Below are positions 16,899-24,891 of a stretch of 64,000 nt of DNA, piece by piece. The position numbers and the translations under genes are program-made. Under the pieces are notes generated by a model. That model was not told the DNA's origin. It searched no databases and saw only the letters and a list, made by a program, of their open reading frames with translations. Numbering within the stretch: the first letter of the stretch is position 1; each line of letters opens with the position of its first letter. Origin of the DNA: Nordella sp. HKS 07 (lineage in GTDB: Bacteria; Pseudomonadota; Alphaproteobacteria; Rhizobiales; Aestuariivirgaceae); assembly GCF_011046735.1 (NCBI RefSeq), contig NZ_CP049258.1, positions 6,838,001 to 6,902,000 on the forward strand. The letters run 5' to 3'.

Positions 16899-18991
16899 CA
16901 GCGGCCTCCCTTCACTTTTTCGAGGACGATATAGCCGAGGCTGTCGAGGTGAGCCTGGAAACGCGCACCGACCAGCGTCGAGGTCTCGTTCTCGGCGATG
17001 ATCGCCGGTCCCTTGATGCGCGAGCCGGGCTTCATGTCGAAACGCCAATAGACCGGCATCGCGACCGTCCTGCCGAGCGCCTGGTCATAGACCTGACGCT
17101 GCTTGCGGGGCTTCGGCGCGGTGGCGGCGCGCGGTTTGCCGGCGCGCTTCACCTTGGGCGGCGTCGAGGAGACGGTCACCGACCAGGTCACCGCCTCGAT
17201 CTCCATATTGGGGATGATGAGGCCGTACAGGACCTTGTAGAGTTTCTCGAAGGCCTGGCGCAGCTTCGGCCCGTCGGTCGCCTTGAGCGGACCGTCGGGC
17301 AGCGCGACGCGGATCTCATGGCCCTGCCCGACATAGCGGAAATCGGCGATGCGGATGACGCGCAGTTTCTCTTTGCCGACGGCGGGCTCGACCACCCGGC
17401 GCGCATCGCGCTCCATCGCTTTCAAGAGCGCATTGGCTTTCGCCGCATCGAAGCTCGCGAGATTGAGTGCCGCGCTGCGGGTGATCTCATAGGCGATCGG
17501 CGCCTGCAGGAAGCCGATCGCCGAGCCGACGCCGGCGCCGCTCGGCACGATAATGCGCTCAACACCGAGTTTTTCGGCGAGCGGACAGGCATGCAGAGGT
17601 GCCGCACCGCCGAAGGCGATCATGGTGCAGGCGCCGATATCCTTGCCGCGCTCGATGGCGTGGACGCGCGCCGCATTGGCCATGTTCTCCTCGACGATCT
17701 CGGTGACGCCCGCCGCCGGCCAGATGCCGTCGAGCTTGAGCGGATCGCCGATCGCCTTCTGCAGCGCGGCCTTGGCGCCCTCCTCGTCGAGCGCCATCTT
17801 GCCGCCGGCGAAGTAAGCGGGATCGATCTTGCCGAGCGCCACATTGGCGTCGGTTACCGCGGGCTCGGTTCCGCCGCGGCCATAGCAGACGGGTCCCGGC
17901 GTCGAGCCGGCGCTGTCGGGCCCGACCGTGATGCGCCCCAGCCTGTCGACGCGCGCGATCGAGCCGCCACCGGCGCCGATCTCGACCATCTCGATGACCG
18001 GGATGCGCACCGGCAGGCCTGAGCCCTTCATGTCGCGATAGGCGCGCGCGATCTCGAATTTGCGCGCCCGTTCCGGCTCGCCGTCGGAGAGCAGGCAGAT
18101 CTTGGCGGTGGTCCCGCCCATATCGAAGGAGAGCACCTCATCGAGTCCCAATTGCCGCGCGATGGTGCTGGCGAGGATGGCGCCGCCTGCCGGTCCTGAC
18201 TCGACAAGGCGGATGGGGAAGCGCGCCGCGGTCTCGAGCGTGGTGAGGCCGCCGCCCGACATCATGAGGAAAAGCGGCGCCTTGAGCCCGCGCCGTGACA
18301 GCTCATCGCGCAGGCGCATGAGATAGCCCGCCATCAGGGGGCGTACATAGGCATTGGCGCAGGTGGTCGAGAAGCGCTCATATTCGCGGATCTCCGGCGT
18401 CACCTCGCTCGACAGGCAAATGGTGACGTCATCGCCGAAATGCGGTGCCAGCAGATCGCGCACGCGCTTCTCATGCGCGTCATGCGCATAGGCGTGGAGA
18501 AAGCCGATGGCGATGGCGGAGACCTGGTCGGCATGCAATTGTTCGACCAGCGCCGGGATGGCGCTCTCGTCGAGCGGCACCAGCACATCGCCATTGGCGG
18601 CGAGCCGCTCGCTGAGCGTGTAGCGCCGCGTGCGCGGCACCAGCGGCGCCGGCCGGTCGATCATCAGGTCGTAGTGATCGAAGCGCTTCTCATAGCCGGT
18701 CTCCAGCACGTCGCGAAAACCTTCGGTCGTGATGAAGGCGGTCTTAGCCCCTTTGCGCTCGATCAGCGCATTGGTGGCGAGCGTCGTGCCATGGATGAAG
18801 ACGTCGACCTCACCGGGATCGAGCTTCGCCTCGGCGAGAACGATGTCGATGCCCTCCAGCACGCCGAGCTCGGGTGCTGAGGTCGTCGTCAGCACTTTGC
18901 AGCTGTGGCGGCGGCCTGGTATTTCCAGGACGATGTCGGTGAATGTGCCCCCGATATCGGCGGCAAGTCGAATATCTTGTTTTGCGGCCAT
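16898..18991 (-). CDS. hyuA: Hydantoinase/oxoprolinase A subunit (ATPase)
   Basis: 697 residues of the HyuA family: LAADIGGTFTDIVLE at the N-terminus, FIHGTTLATNALIERKG, SFDMGGTTAKICL, EIGAGGGSIARVD, MIAFGGAAPLHACPLAEKLG and a C-terminal beta-rich domain with GPAIIAENETSTLV. With HyuB it should form an ATP-dependent N-cyclic-amide hydrolase (N-methylhydantoin, oxoproline or similar) or an acetone-carboxylase-like enzyme; the substrate is open. The ATG at 18991 follows an excellent gggaggaac. First gene of a leftward operon hyuA-hyuB-SRPBCC, sharing an 83-bp divergent promoter gap with the kynureninase-like gene. Confidence 0.92.
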   Translation of the reverse strand: MAAKQDIRLAADIGGTFTDIVLEIPGRRHSCKVLTTTSAPELGVLEGIDIVLAEAKLDPGEVDVFIHGTTLATNALIERKGAKTAFITTEGFRDVLETGYEKRFDHYDLMIDRPAPLVPRTRRYTLSERLAANGDVLVPLDESAIPALVEQLHADQVSAIAIGFLHAYAHDAHEKRVRDLLAPHFGDDVTICLSSEVTPEIREYERFSTTCANAYVRPLMAGYLMRLRDELSRRGLKAPLFLMMSGGGLTTLETAARFPIRLVESGPAGGAILASTIARQLGLDEVLSFDMGGTTAKICLLSDGEPERARKFEIARAYRDMKGSGLPVRIPVIEMVEIGAGGGSIARVDRLGRITVGPDSAGSTPGPVCYGRGGTEPAVTDANVALGKIDPAYFAGGKMALDEEGAKAALQKAIGDPLKLDGIWPAAGVTEIVEENMANAARVHAIERGKDIGACTMIAFGGAAPLHACPLAEKLGVERIIVPSGAGVGSAIGFLQAPIAYEITRSAALNLASFDAAKANALLKAMERDARRVVEPAVGKEKLRVIRIADFRYVGQGHEIRVALPDGPLKATDGPKLRQAFEKLYKVLYGLIIPNMEIEAVTWSVTVSSTPPKVKRAGKPRAATAPKPRKQRQVYDQALGRTVAMPVYWRFDMKPGSRIKGPAIIAENETSTLVGARFQAHLDSLGYIVLEKVKGGR

Positions 18992-19046
18992 GTTCCTCCC
19001 TAGCTCGGCGCCTGAGAATTCCGCAAGAGCAAATCCCCGTTGCCGC

Positions 19047-19068
19047 ATTATTTTAGGTATGAAATAAT
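19047..19068. promoter_or_regulatory. Inverted repeat in the divergent hyuA / kynureninase-like promoter gap
   Basis: attattt-N8-aaataat, two perfect 7-bp arms, the only AT-rich dyad in the 83-bp gap 18992-19074. It ends 6 bp before the kynureninase-like ATG. A regulator binding here could control both operons; no regulator gene lies in the cluster. Confidence 0.4.
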
Positions 19069-19074
19069 CCTCCG

Positions 19075-20316
19075 ATGCTCGCTAAATCGCTCACTTTGAA
19101 GCATGCCCAGGCCCTCGATGCCGCCGATCCCTTGGCGGGAATCGCGGATCTTTTCGAAAGCAAGGCCGGCACCATCTTCATGGACGCCAATTCGATCGGG
19201 CCGATGCCGAAGACGGTGCGCCGGCAGGCGGAAGGCCTTCTCGATGACTGGGTCAATCTGCGCCGGCGCGGCTGGAGCAACCGCGACTGGCTCGACATGC
19301 CCTCGAAGCTCGGCGATGCCATAGCCCCGGTGATCGGCGCCGGTCCCGGCGATGTCGTCGTGTGCGATTCGACGACCATCAACCAGTTCAAGGCGGTGAG
19401 CCACTGCCTCGGCGTAAATGCCGGGCGTTCGGTCATCCTGAGCCAGAATGGCAATTTTCCGACCGATGTGCATGTTCTCCAGGCTCTGGTCGAGGCCTCG
19501 GGCGGCCACCTCTCCTTGCGCTTCGTCGACAGCGAGGAAGAGGCTGTGGCGGCGCTCGACGAGACGGTCGCGGTCGCGGCCTTGAGCCATGTCGATTACC
19601 GCTCGGGCGAGCGCTGGGACATGAAGCGGGTAACGCAAGCCGCCCACGCCAAGGGCGCCCTCACCGTATGGGACACCTCGCATTCGGCGGGCGCCGTTCC
19701 GGTCGATCTGAAGGGCAGTCGCACCGACATGGCGGTGGGCTGCGGCTATAAATACCTCTGCACCGGCCCCGGCGGTCCCGCTTACATCTATGCCCGCAAG
19801 GACATCGCCGACGCCGTCTGGCCACGGCTTGCCGGCTGGATGGGCCACGCCGATGTCTTCGGCTTCACCCGCGATTTCGTGCCGCATCCGGGCGTCAAGC
19901 GCTTCATCGCCGGAACACCCGCGGTCGCCGCCAATGAGCTGGCAAAACCTATTCTCGATATCTGGCCGAAGATCGATCCCAAGAAGCTCTGGACCAAGCA
20001 CAAATCGCTCACCGACCTCCTCATCGCTTTGCTCGATCAGGAATGCGCGCCGCTGGGAATCGAGGTCACCTCGCCGCGCGATCACGGCCGTCGCGGCGGC
20101 AATGTCTCCTTCCGTTCGCCGGGTGCAGGTTCGGTCGTCGAGGCCTTGATCGACCAGGGCGTCGTCTCCTCCTTCCGCAAGCCCGACGCCATCCGCTTCG
20201 GCGTCAGCCCGCTCGTCATCTCGCATGTCGACATTCACGAAGCGGTCATGCGCCTGAAGCGCATACTGGCCGAGAACATCTGGCAAGAGCCCAAATACAA
20301 GAAAGTTTCCGTGTGA
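19075..20316 (+). CDS. Kynureninase-like PLP enzyme
   Basis: 413 residues of the fold-I aminotransferase class V group. FMDANSIGPMPKTVRRQAEGLLDDW near residue 35 is the usual kynureninase opening, and VWDTSHSAGAVPVDL followed by GCGYKYLCTGPGGPAYIY gives the PLP Asp/His and the Schiff-base lysine K226. WMGHADVFGF and FIAGTPAV are also family features. Kynureninase cleaves kynurenine to anthranilate and alanine. Here it sits with a flavin monooxygenase and hydantoinase genes, not with tryptophan dioxygenase or kynurenine formamidase, so the substrate may be a different 4-oxo-2-amino acid. Its last bases overlap the GTG of the next gene. Confidence 0.85.
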   Translation: MLAKSLTLKHAQALDAADPLAGIADLFESKAGTIFMDANSIGPMPKTVRRQAEGLLDDWVNLRRRGWSNRDWLDMPSKLGDAIAPVIGAGPGDVVVCDSTTINQFKAVSHCLGVNAGRSVILSQNGNFPTDVHVLQALVEASGGHLSLRFVDSEEEAVAALDETVAVAALSHVDYRSGERWDMKRVTQAAHAKGALTVWDTSHSAGAVPVDLKGSRTDMAVGCGYKYLCTGPGGPAYIYARKDIADAVWPRLAGWMGHADVFGFTRDFVPHPGVKRFIAGTPAVAANELAKPILDIWPKIDPKKLWTKHKSLTDLLIALLDQECAPLGIEVTSPRDHGRRGGNVSFRSPGAGSVVEALIDQGVVSSFRKPDAIRFGVSPLVISHVDIHEAVMRLKRILAENIWQEPKYKKVSV

Positions 20317-21404
20317 GCGCCCACCCCATCTACGGCCCCAATCCCTTCAAGCTCGGCATCTTCTCGGCGAATGCCGATGGTGGCCTCACTCTGACCACGG
20401 TGCCGGAGCGCTGGCAGGCGCGCTGGAGCGACATCACCAGGCTCTGCCGCATGGCGGACGATGCCGGCTTCGAGTTCTTCCTGCCCATCGCGCGCTGGAA
20501 GGGTTTCGGCGGCACCACCAATTCGCGCGAGCATTCCTTCGAGACCTTCACTTTTGCATCGGCCTTGGCCGCGGTCACGACGAAGATCGGCATCTTCTCG
20601 ACCATCCATGTGCCGATGATCCATCCCGTCTATGCGGCCAAGGCGTTAGCGACTGTCGACCATGTGAGCAACGGCCGCGCCGGTCTCAATGTCGTGGCGG
20701 GCTGGAATCCGGACGAGTTCGCCATGTTCGGCATCCATGCCGAGGCCGAGCGTTATGCCCAGGCGCTCGAATGGTACCAGGTGATCAGCCGGATCTATCT
20801 CGAAGACAGGCCCTTCGATTTCGCTGGCAAGTATTATCAGTTGAAGAATGTCTCCGGAAAACCAAAGCCGGTGCAGCGCCCGCGCCCCGTCATTTTCAAC
20901 GCGGCCTTCGGGCCGCCGGGTCGTGATTTCGCCGCTCAGGCGAGCGACTTTCTGCTCACCACCTTTTCCGAGATCGACGCCGGCAAGAGCCATATCGTCG
21001 ACATCACGGCGAGAGCCGAGAAGCTCAATCACAGCCTCGGCGTCGTCGCGACCAGCCACGTCGTCTGCCGCGCCTCGCAGGACGAAGCCGAGGCCTATTA
21101 CGAGCGCTACGCGGTCAGCGAGGCCGACAAGGGGGCTGTCGACTACCACATGACGCAGAAGCAGAAATTCGCGGGCTCACATGACGAGGCGACGTTCCGC
21201 CTGCATGCCAAGCGCTTCGCCGGCGGTGCGGGCACCTATCCGCTCATCGGCACGCCGCGCAAGATCGTCGACGAGATGATCCGCATGAAGGACGCGGGCT
21301 TTGCCGGCACGACGGTCTCTTTCGTGAATTACCTCGACGAGCTGCCCTATTTCACCAAGGAAGTCCTGCCCCTGATGGGCGAGGCCGGGCTCAGGGTGAA
21401 GTGA
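20313..21404 (+). CDS. LLM-class flavin-dependent monooxygenase (RutA/alkanesulfonate monooxygenase-like)
   Basis: 363 residues of the bacterial luciferase TIM-barrel family. The segment RWKGFGGTTNSREHSFETFTFASALAAVT, followed by HPVYAAKALATVDHVSNGRAGLNVVAGWNPDEFAMFG, closely resembles RutA and other FMNH2-dependent ring-cleaving or C-S cleaving monooxygenases; GTPRKIVDEM near the C-terminus is standard. A separate flavin reductase is usually required and none is visible here. The start is the GTG at 20313, which overlaps the stop of the kynureninase-like gene (GTGTGA), giving tight coupling. A longer frame upstream lies inside that gene and was rejected. Confidence 0.87.
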   Translation: MSAHPIYGPNPFKLGIFSANADGGLTLTTVPERWQARWSDITRLCRMADDAGFEFFLPIARWKGFGGTTNSREHSFETFTFASALAAVTTKIGIFSTIHVPMIHPVYAAKALATVDHVSNGRAGLNVVAGWNPDEFAMFGIHAEAERYAQALEWYQVISRIYLEDRPFDFAGKYYQLKNVSGKPKPVQRPRPVIFNAAFGPPGRDFAAQASDFLLTTFSEIDAGKSHIVDITARAEKLNHSLGVVATSHVVCRASQDEAEAYYERYAVSEADKGAVDYHMTQKQKFAGSHDEATFRLHAKRFAGGAGTYPLIGTPRKIVDEMIRMKDAGFAGTTVSFVNYLDELPYFTKEVLPLMGEAGLRVK

Positions 21405-21418
21405 TGAGCATGCGCCAA

Positions 21419-21448
21419 CCCCTCTCTCCCGCGCAGCGGGGAGAGGGT
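21419..21448. repeat. Short single copy of the cctctcccc repeat family, R2
   Basis: cctctctcccgcgcagcggg followed by gagagggtat: a hairpin with arms ctctccc/gggagag around gcgcagc. It lies between the converging monooxygenase and anti-sigma genes and may act as a terminator. Confidence 0.6.
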
Positions 21449-21497
21449 ATTGGCATGGCGTGGCATCGGAGCTCTCGGCTCATCCACGACAGCCGCA

Positions 21498-22304
21498 TCA
21501 GCCCTTCGACGCGCTGCGAAAGACGTCCCTGAACCTGACGAGCTCGCCAGGTGCCACGTCCGAGATCGCCCAGAAGACCAGCCCGCCATCGGACCACTGC
21601 TCCATATTGTAACCGTCATGCACGGCCGCTGTCTGCGCCGTCGAGTTCGCCGGCCAGATGAAGAGATTGATGACATGGCGATTGCGGTGATAGACAAGCG
21701 CTGCGACCGCGCGCCCGCCGAGATAGTCGACACGCCCCCCGACCAGCGGGAAACCATCCTTCACGAGATCCATCACCGGCGGAGAAAAATCGATCTTGCC
21801 GTTGAACCACGGCTTGACCGTATGTTGGTCGGAGGTCGGCACATCGGTCAGGTGATCGGCCATCATCGAGCGGATATGGCTCGCCAGAATCTCGTCCTGC
21901 AGAACGAGCGTCTGGGACGGCGTGATCGCAAAGAGGAAAAGGCTTGCCGCAAGCGCGGCAGCCGCGGGCAGGAAGCTCCACTGCTTGAAGAGATCGAGCG
22001 CACGCCGCCAGGCGGATTTCTGCGGCTGCGGCCGCTGCGGCGGGTGTGATGCGGCCGCGCTCTCCTCGAAGGCCAGCATCGAAAGAACCTGTGCCCGCAA
22101 TGCCTCGGGCGGGCGCCATTTCACCCCTTCCTGATGAATGACCTTCCTCGCGGCCCGCACCTCATCCATCTCCGCCCGGCAGCCCGGGCAGGCAGCAAGA
22201 TGATCCTGAAACCGCGATGCATGCGGAGCGGCGAGCTCGCCGTCGACAAAACCATGCAGCAGCACGCGCCATTCCGGGCAGCCTATTCGCAGCACCTCGC
22301 TCAT
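21498..22304 (-). CDS. Transmembrane anti-sigma factor (zinc-finger type)
   Basis: 268 residues. The N-terminal cytosolic part has the anti-sigma zinc motif: CPEWRVLLHGFVDGELA...RFQDHLAACPGC (H and CxxC). One membrane helix follows at about residues 128-148 (FLPAAAALAASLFLFAI), then a roughly 115-residue exported domain ending near WSDGGLVFWAISDVAPGELVRF. It should hold the ECF sigma factor inactive at the membrane until an envelope signal arrives. The ATG at 22304 overlaps the sigma factor stop (ATGA) and has gaggtgg upstream, confirming the start. Confidence 0.88.
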   Translation of the reverse strand: MSEVLRIGCPEWRVLLHGFVDGELAAPHASRFQDHLAACPGCRAEMDEVRAARKVIHQEGVKWRPPEALRAQVLSMLAFEESAAASHPPQRPQPQKSAWRRALDLFKQWSFLPAAAALAASLFLFAITPSQTLVLQDEILASHIRSMMADHLTDVPTSDQHTVKPWFNGKIDFSPPVMDLVKDGFPLVGGRVDYLGGRAVAALVYHRNRHVINLFIWPANSTAQTAAVHDGYNMEQWSDGGLVFWAISDVAPGELVRFRDVFRSASKG

Positions 22305-23050
22305 CGTGCCACCTCGCTCTGGCTGCATGCGCCCCAGGCTTCGCCGAATTCGCGCCGCGCCCTGGCTAGCCGCGACATGACCGTGCCGATCGGCGCCTCG
22401 ATAATCTCGGCGATCTCCCTGTAGGAAAGGTCCTCCAGCTCGCGCAGCACCAGGATCTCCCGCATCGGCTCGGGCAACCCGCCGATGACGGCGCGTACGC
22501 GTTCCTGCTCGCGTCGGCGTATGGTCGCCGTCTCGGGCGTGTCCTCCTCAGAGGCGATCTCATAGTCTCCCGCGTCATCGGCATCGCTGCCGCCGCCATC
22601 GCCCATATGCTGCTCGAAACGGGCCTTGCGGCGATCGGTCTGGCGCCAGACATGGCAGCAGTTTCGCACGATGGCAAAGAGCCAGGCGCGGGGATCGCCG
22701 CCCTGGTAGGTGTCGAAACTGCGATAGGCGCGCAGGAACGCCTCCTGCACGATATCCTGGGAAGCATCCGCATCGCGGCTGAGAAAGCGGGCGAAATTAT
22801 AGGCCGCATCGAGATGCGGAACGATCACGTCGTGAAAACGCTGCGTCAGCTCACTGCGCGCCACAGCCCCGGCGGCGGCTTGCTGACTGTCCTCCTTCGC
22901 CGCGGCCATCAGATGGAACAGCAGCACTGCACCTTCGAAAAGCCTCTTCGAAAAGGACGGTCGCGTTTGGCGCGGGAGTCTCTGCCAGATTGGCGGGAAC
23001 AGCCAATCATTGGCACCGATGGAATGTGCGATCCGAGCTCGTGTCATCAT
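22301..23050 (-). CDS. ECF-family RNA polymerase sigma factor
   Basis: Sigma region 2 (DAAYNFARFLSRDADASQDIVQEAFLRAYRSF, GDPRAWLFAIVRNCCHVWRQ) and region 4 (LPEPMREILVLRELEDLSYREIAEIIEAPIGTVMSRLARARREF) are complete, separated by an acidic linker. The start is debatable. I choose the ATG at 23050 (249 residues) because ggcaggaaag precedes it and it lies about 70 bases downstream of the ECF promoter at 23128-23156. The conserved part begins only at an ATG at 22909 (202 residues), which has no ribosome site. If 23050 is right, there is an unusual 47-residue extension. Translationally coupled to its anti-sigma partner; probably autoregulated. Confidence 0.88.
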   Translation of the reverse strand: MMTRARIAHSIGANDWLFPPIWQRLPRQTRPSFSKRLFEGAVLLFHLMAAAKEDSQQAAAGAVARSELTQRFHDVIVPHLDAAYNFARFLSRDADASQDIVQEAFLRAYRSFDTYQGGDPRAWLFAIVRNCCHVWRQTDRRKARFEQHMGDGGGSDADDAGDYEIASEEDTPETATIRRREQERVRAVIGGLPEPMREILVLRELEDLSYREIAEIIEAPIGTVMSRLARARREFGEAWGACSQSEVAR

Positions 23051-23127
23051 CTTTCCTGCCTCGTCAGCAGCCAAATTGGGACATGAGGCCGGCTCAAACG
23101 AAATACGCATTGTGGGTCTCTGTCCAT

Positions 23128-23156
23128 CTAGACCGATTGGCGCCGCATTTTATTCC
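23128..23156 (-). promoter_or_regulatory. ECF-type promoter for the sigma/anti-sigma operon
   Basis: On the minus strand: GGAATAA (23156-23150), 15-base spacer, GGTCTAG (23134-23128). The two boxes and the spacer length are identical to those of the plus-strand promoter at 23258-23286, while the spacers differ. GGAA-type -35 and GTC-type -10 boxes are typical of ECF sigma factors. Confidence 0.7.
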
Positions 23157-23257
23157 AAACCGCCGCAGATTTAATTTGCGCCGACCGCGCCGTGGCGGAC
23201 GGACGACCGAAATAACTGATCCATCCCAAGCACTTGGAAAAATAATGCGCGAACTTG

Positions 23258-23286
23258 GGAATAAGCGCCCGCTGCCTTCGGTCTAG
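23258..23286 (+). promoter_or_regulatory. ECF-type promoter for the MBL-TPR-DoxX operon
   Basis: GGAATAA (23258-23264), 15-base spacer, GGTCTAG (23280-23286). Same boxes and spacing as the promoter of the sigma gene on the other strand. The predicted start of transcription is about 70 bases before the ATG at 23362. The remaining gap 23051-23361 shows no gene. Confidence 0.72.
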
Positions 23287-23361
23287 GTCGTCAGTGAGGG
23301 CAGTAAACCATACAGCCGCTCCTCGCTGCCACGAATGCCATCACCAAAAGGAGGCATAGTC

Positions 23362-24336
23362 ATGTTTACGATGTCACGTCGCACAGTTCTCGGTTCAGCC
23401 GCCGCTGCCGCGGCATTCGGCCTGTCGTCCAAGCTCGAATTCGTCATGCCGGCACTCGCGGCAACGCCGCTGGAACCGTCCGTCGGCTTCTACAGATACA
23501 ATGTCGGCGATATCGAGGTCACGGCAATTTATGACGGCATCTGGAAGAAGCCGCACGACCCGGCCTTCATCAAGAACGCCTCGATCGAGGATACCAAGGA
23601 AGCCCTGTCGAAAGCGGGGCTCACCACCGACTTCATGCCGATCCCGTTGACGGTCGTCGTCCTGAAGCTCGGCAACCGCCTGATCATGATGGATGCCGGC
23701 TCCGGCGTCGGCCAGTGGCAGCAAAACGCCACACATCTGCCGGCGAACATGGCTGCCGCCGGCATCGACTACAAGAAGATCGATACGCTCATGATCTCGC
23801 ATTTCCATCCCGACCATGTCTGGGGGCTGATGGAAAAGGGTACCAACAATCCGGTCTTCCCGAATGCCGAGCTCATCGTCAATGCTGACGAATATAACTG
23901 GTGGACCGCGCCCGGTCGTGTCGAAAAGCTCGCCGAAGGCCGAAAGCCTGCAGGGAAACGCATCGCCGAAGTCTTTCCCAAATGGAAGAACTGGAAGTTC
24001 GTCGCCGACGGCGCGGAAGTCGCCCCCGGCATGCAGCTTCTGTCAGCTCCTGGCCACACGCCCGGACATTCCACCTATCTCGTAACGTCGGGCAGCAAGC
24101 AGCTGCTCGTCTCTGCCGACATCATGTATGTGCCGGCTTTGCTGGCACCGCATCCCGAATGGCAAGGCGCCTACGACCAGGACGGGCCGATGGCCGTCGG
24201 TACGCGCCGCCGCCTGATCGACCGTATCATCGCCGACAACATCGCGATCTGCGGTTCGCACTTCCCCTTCCCCGGCTCGGGCACCTTCGTCAAGGACGGC
24301 AATGCCTATGCCTTCACGCCCACGATCCAGGACTAA
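23362..24336 (+). CDS. Tat-exported metallo-beta-lactamase-fold hydrolase
   Basis: 324 residues. Twin-arginine signal MSRRTVLGSAAAAAAFGLSS with cleavage probably after LAA near residue 41. The mature part has the MBL zinc motif HFHPDH, a later APGHTPGHS, an Asp in LLVSADIMYVP and a final CGSHFPFPG. The family acts on esters, lactones, thioesters or sulfur compounds in the periplasm; substrate unknown. The ATG at 23362 has a strong aaggaggcatagtc; an upstream in-frame start would spoil the signal peptide. First gene of an operon with the TPR and DoxX genes, behind an ECF promoter, so it probably serves the stress sensed by the neighbouring anti-sigma factor. Confidence 0.88.
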   Translation: MFTMSRRTVLGSAAAAAAFGLSSKLEFVMPALAATPLEPSVGFYRYNVGDIEVTAIYDGIWKKPHDPAFIKNASIEDTKEALSKAGLTTDFMPIPLTVVVLKLGNRLIMMDAGSGVGQWQQNATHLPANMAAAGIDYKKIDTLMISHFHPDHVWGLMEKGTNNPVFPNAELIVNADEYNWWTAPGRVEKLAEGRKPAGKRIAEVFPKWKNWKFVADGAEVAPGMQLLSAPGHTPGHSTYLVTSGSKQLLVSADIMYVPALLAPHPEWQGAYDQDGPMAVGTRRRLIDRIIADNIAICGSHFPFPGSGTFVKDGNAYAFTPTIQD

Positions 24337-24355
24337 AAGGCTCAAGGAGACGATC

Positions 24356-24829
24356 ATGATCAAGATCAGGAAATACGTTATTCTCAGCGCCATCGGCCTT
24401 TGTGCCGCATCAGCCGGCTTTACCGCGATCTCCACACTGCCGGCCTTTGCCGTCGACAATATTGAAGCGACCGGTGCACCCGACCTGACCTCGGTACGGG
24501 CAAAGATCGCCGCCAAGGATTATGCCGCGGCGCTCGCCGAGCTCCGCGGTCTCGCTGAGGATAACCAGCAGGCGGATGTCTATAATCTGTTGGGGTTCAC
24601 GCTTCGCAAGACCGGCGACTACCGCACGTCGCTGACCTACTACACCAAGGCGCTGGAACTGCAGCCCGACCACAAGGCCGCCCGTGAATATCTGGGCGAG
24701 CTCTATGTCGAAACCGGCGACATGGCCAAGGCCGAGGAGCAGGTGGCGACGCTGAAGAACCTATGCCCGGCCGGCTGCGAGGAACTGGCAGACCTGCAGA
24801 AGGCCATTGCCGCCAAGACGGGCAACTGA
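24356..24829 (+). CDS. Exported tetratricopeptide-repeat protein
   Basis: 157 residues. Signal peptide MIKIRKYVILSAIGLCAASA...LPAFA, cleavage near residue 33. The mature part has TPR-like helices: AKDYAAALAELRGLAEDNQQADVYNLLGFTLRKTGDYRTSLTYYTKALELQPDHKAAREYLGELYVETGDMAKAE can be read as two and a half repeats, given here only as family evidence in its key positions (residues 55-130). A CPAGC motif near the C-terminus could form a disulfide or bind metal. It follows the MBL gene by 19 bp with aaggaga before the ATG. Likely a periplasmic scaffold or partner of the MBL-fold enzyme. Confidence 0.82.
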   Translation: MIKIRKYVILSAIGLCAASAGFTAISTLPAFAVDNIEATGAPDLTSVRAKIAAKDYAAALAELRGLAEDNQQADVYNLLGFTLRKTGDYRTSLTYYTKALELQPDHKAAREYLGELYVETGDMAKAEEQVATLKNLCPAGCEELADLQKAIAAKTGN

Positions 24830-24891
24830 AAACTGGAGGTACGTGGGAGCGGACGAGGAGGACGCTCCCTCCCCACCACAGGGAGGATAGG

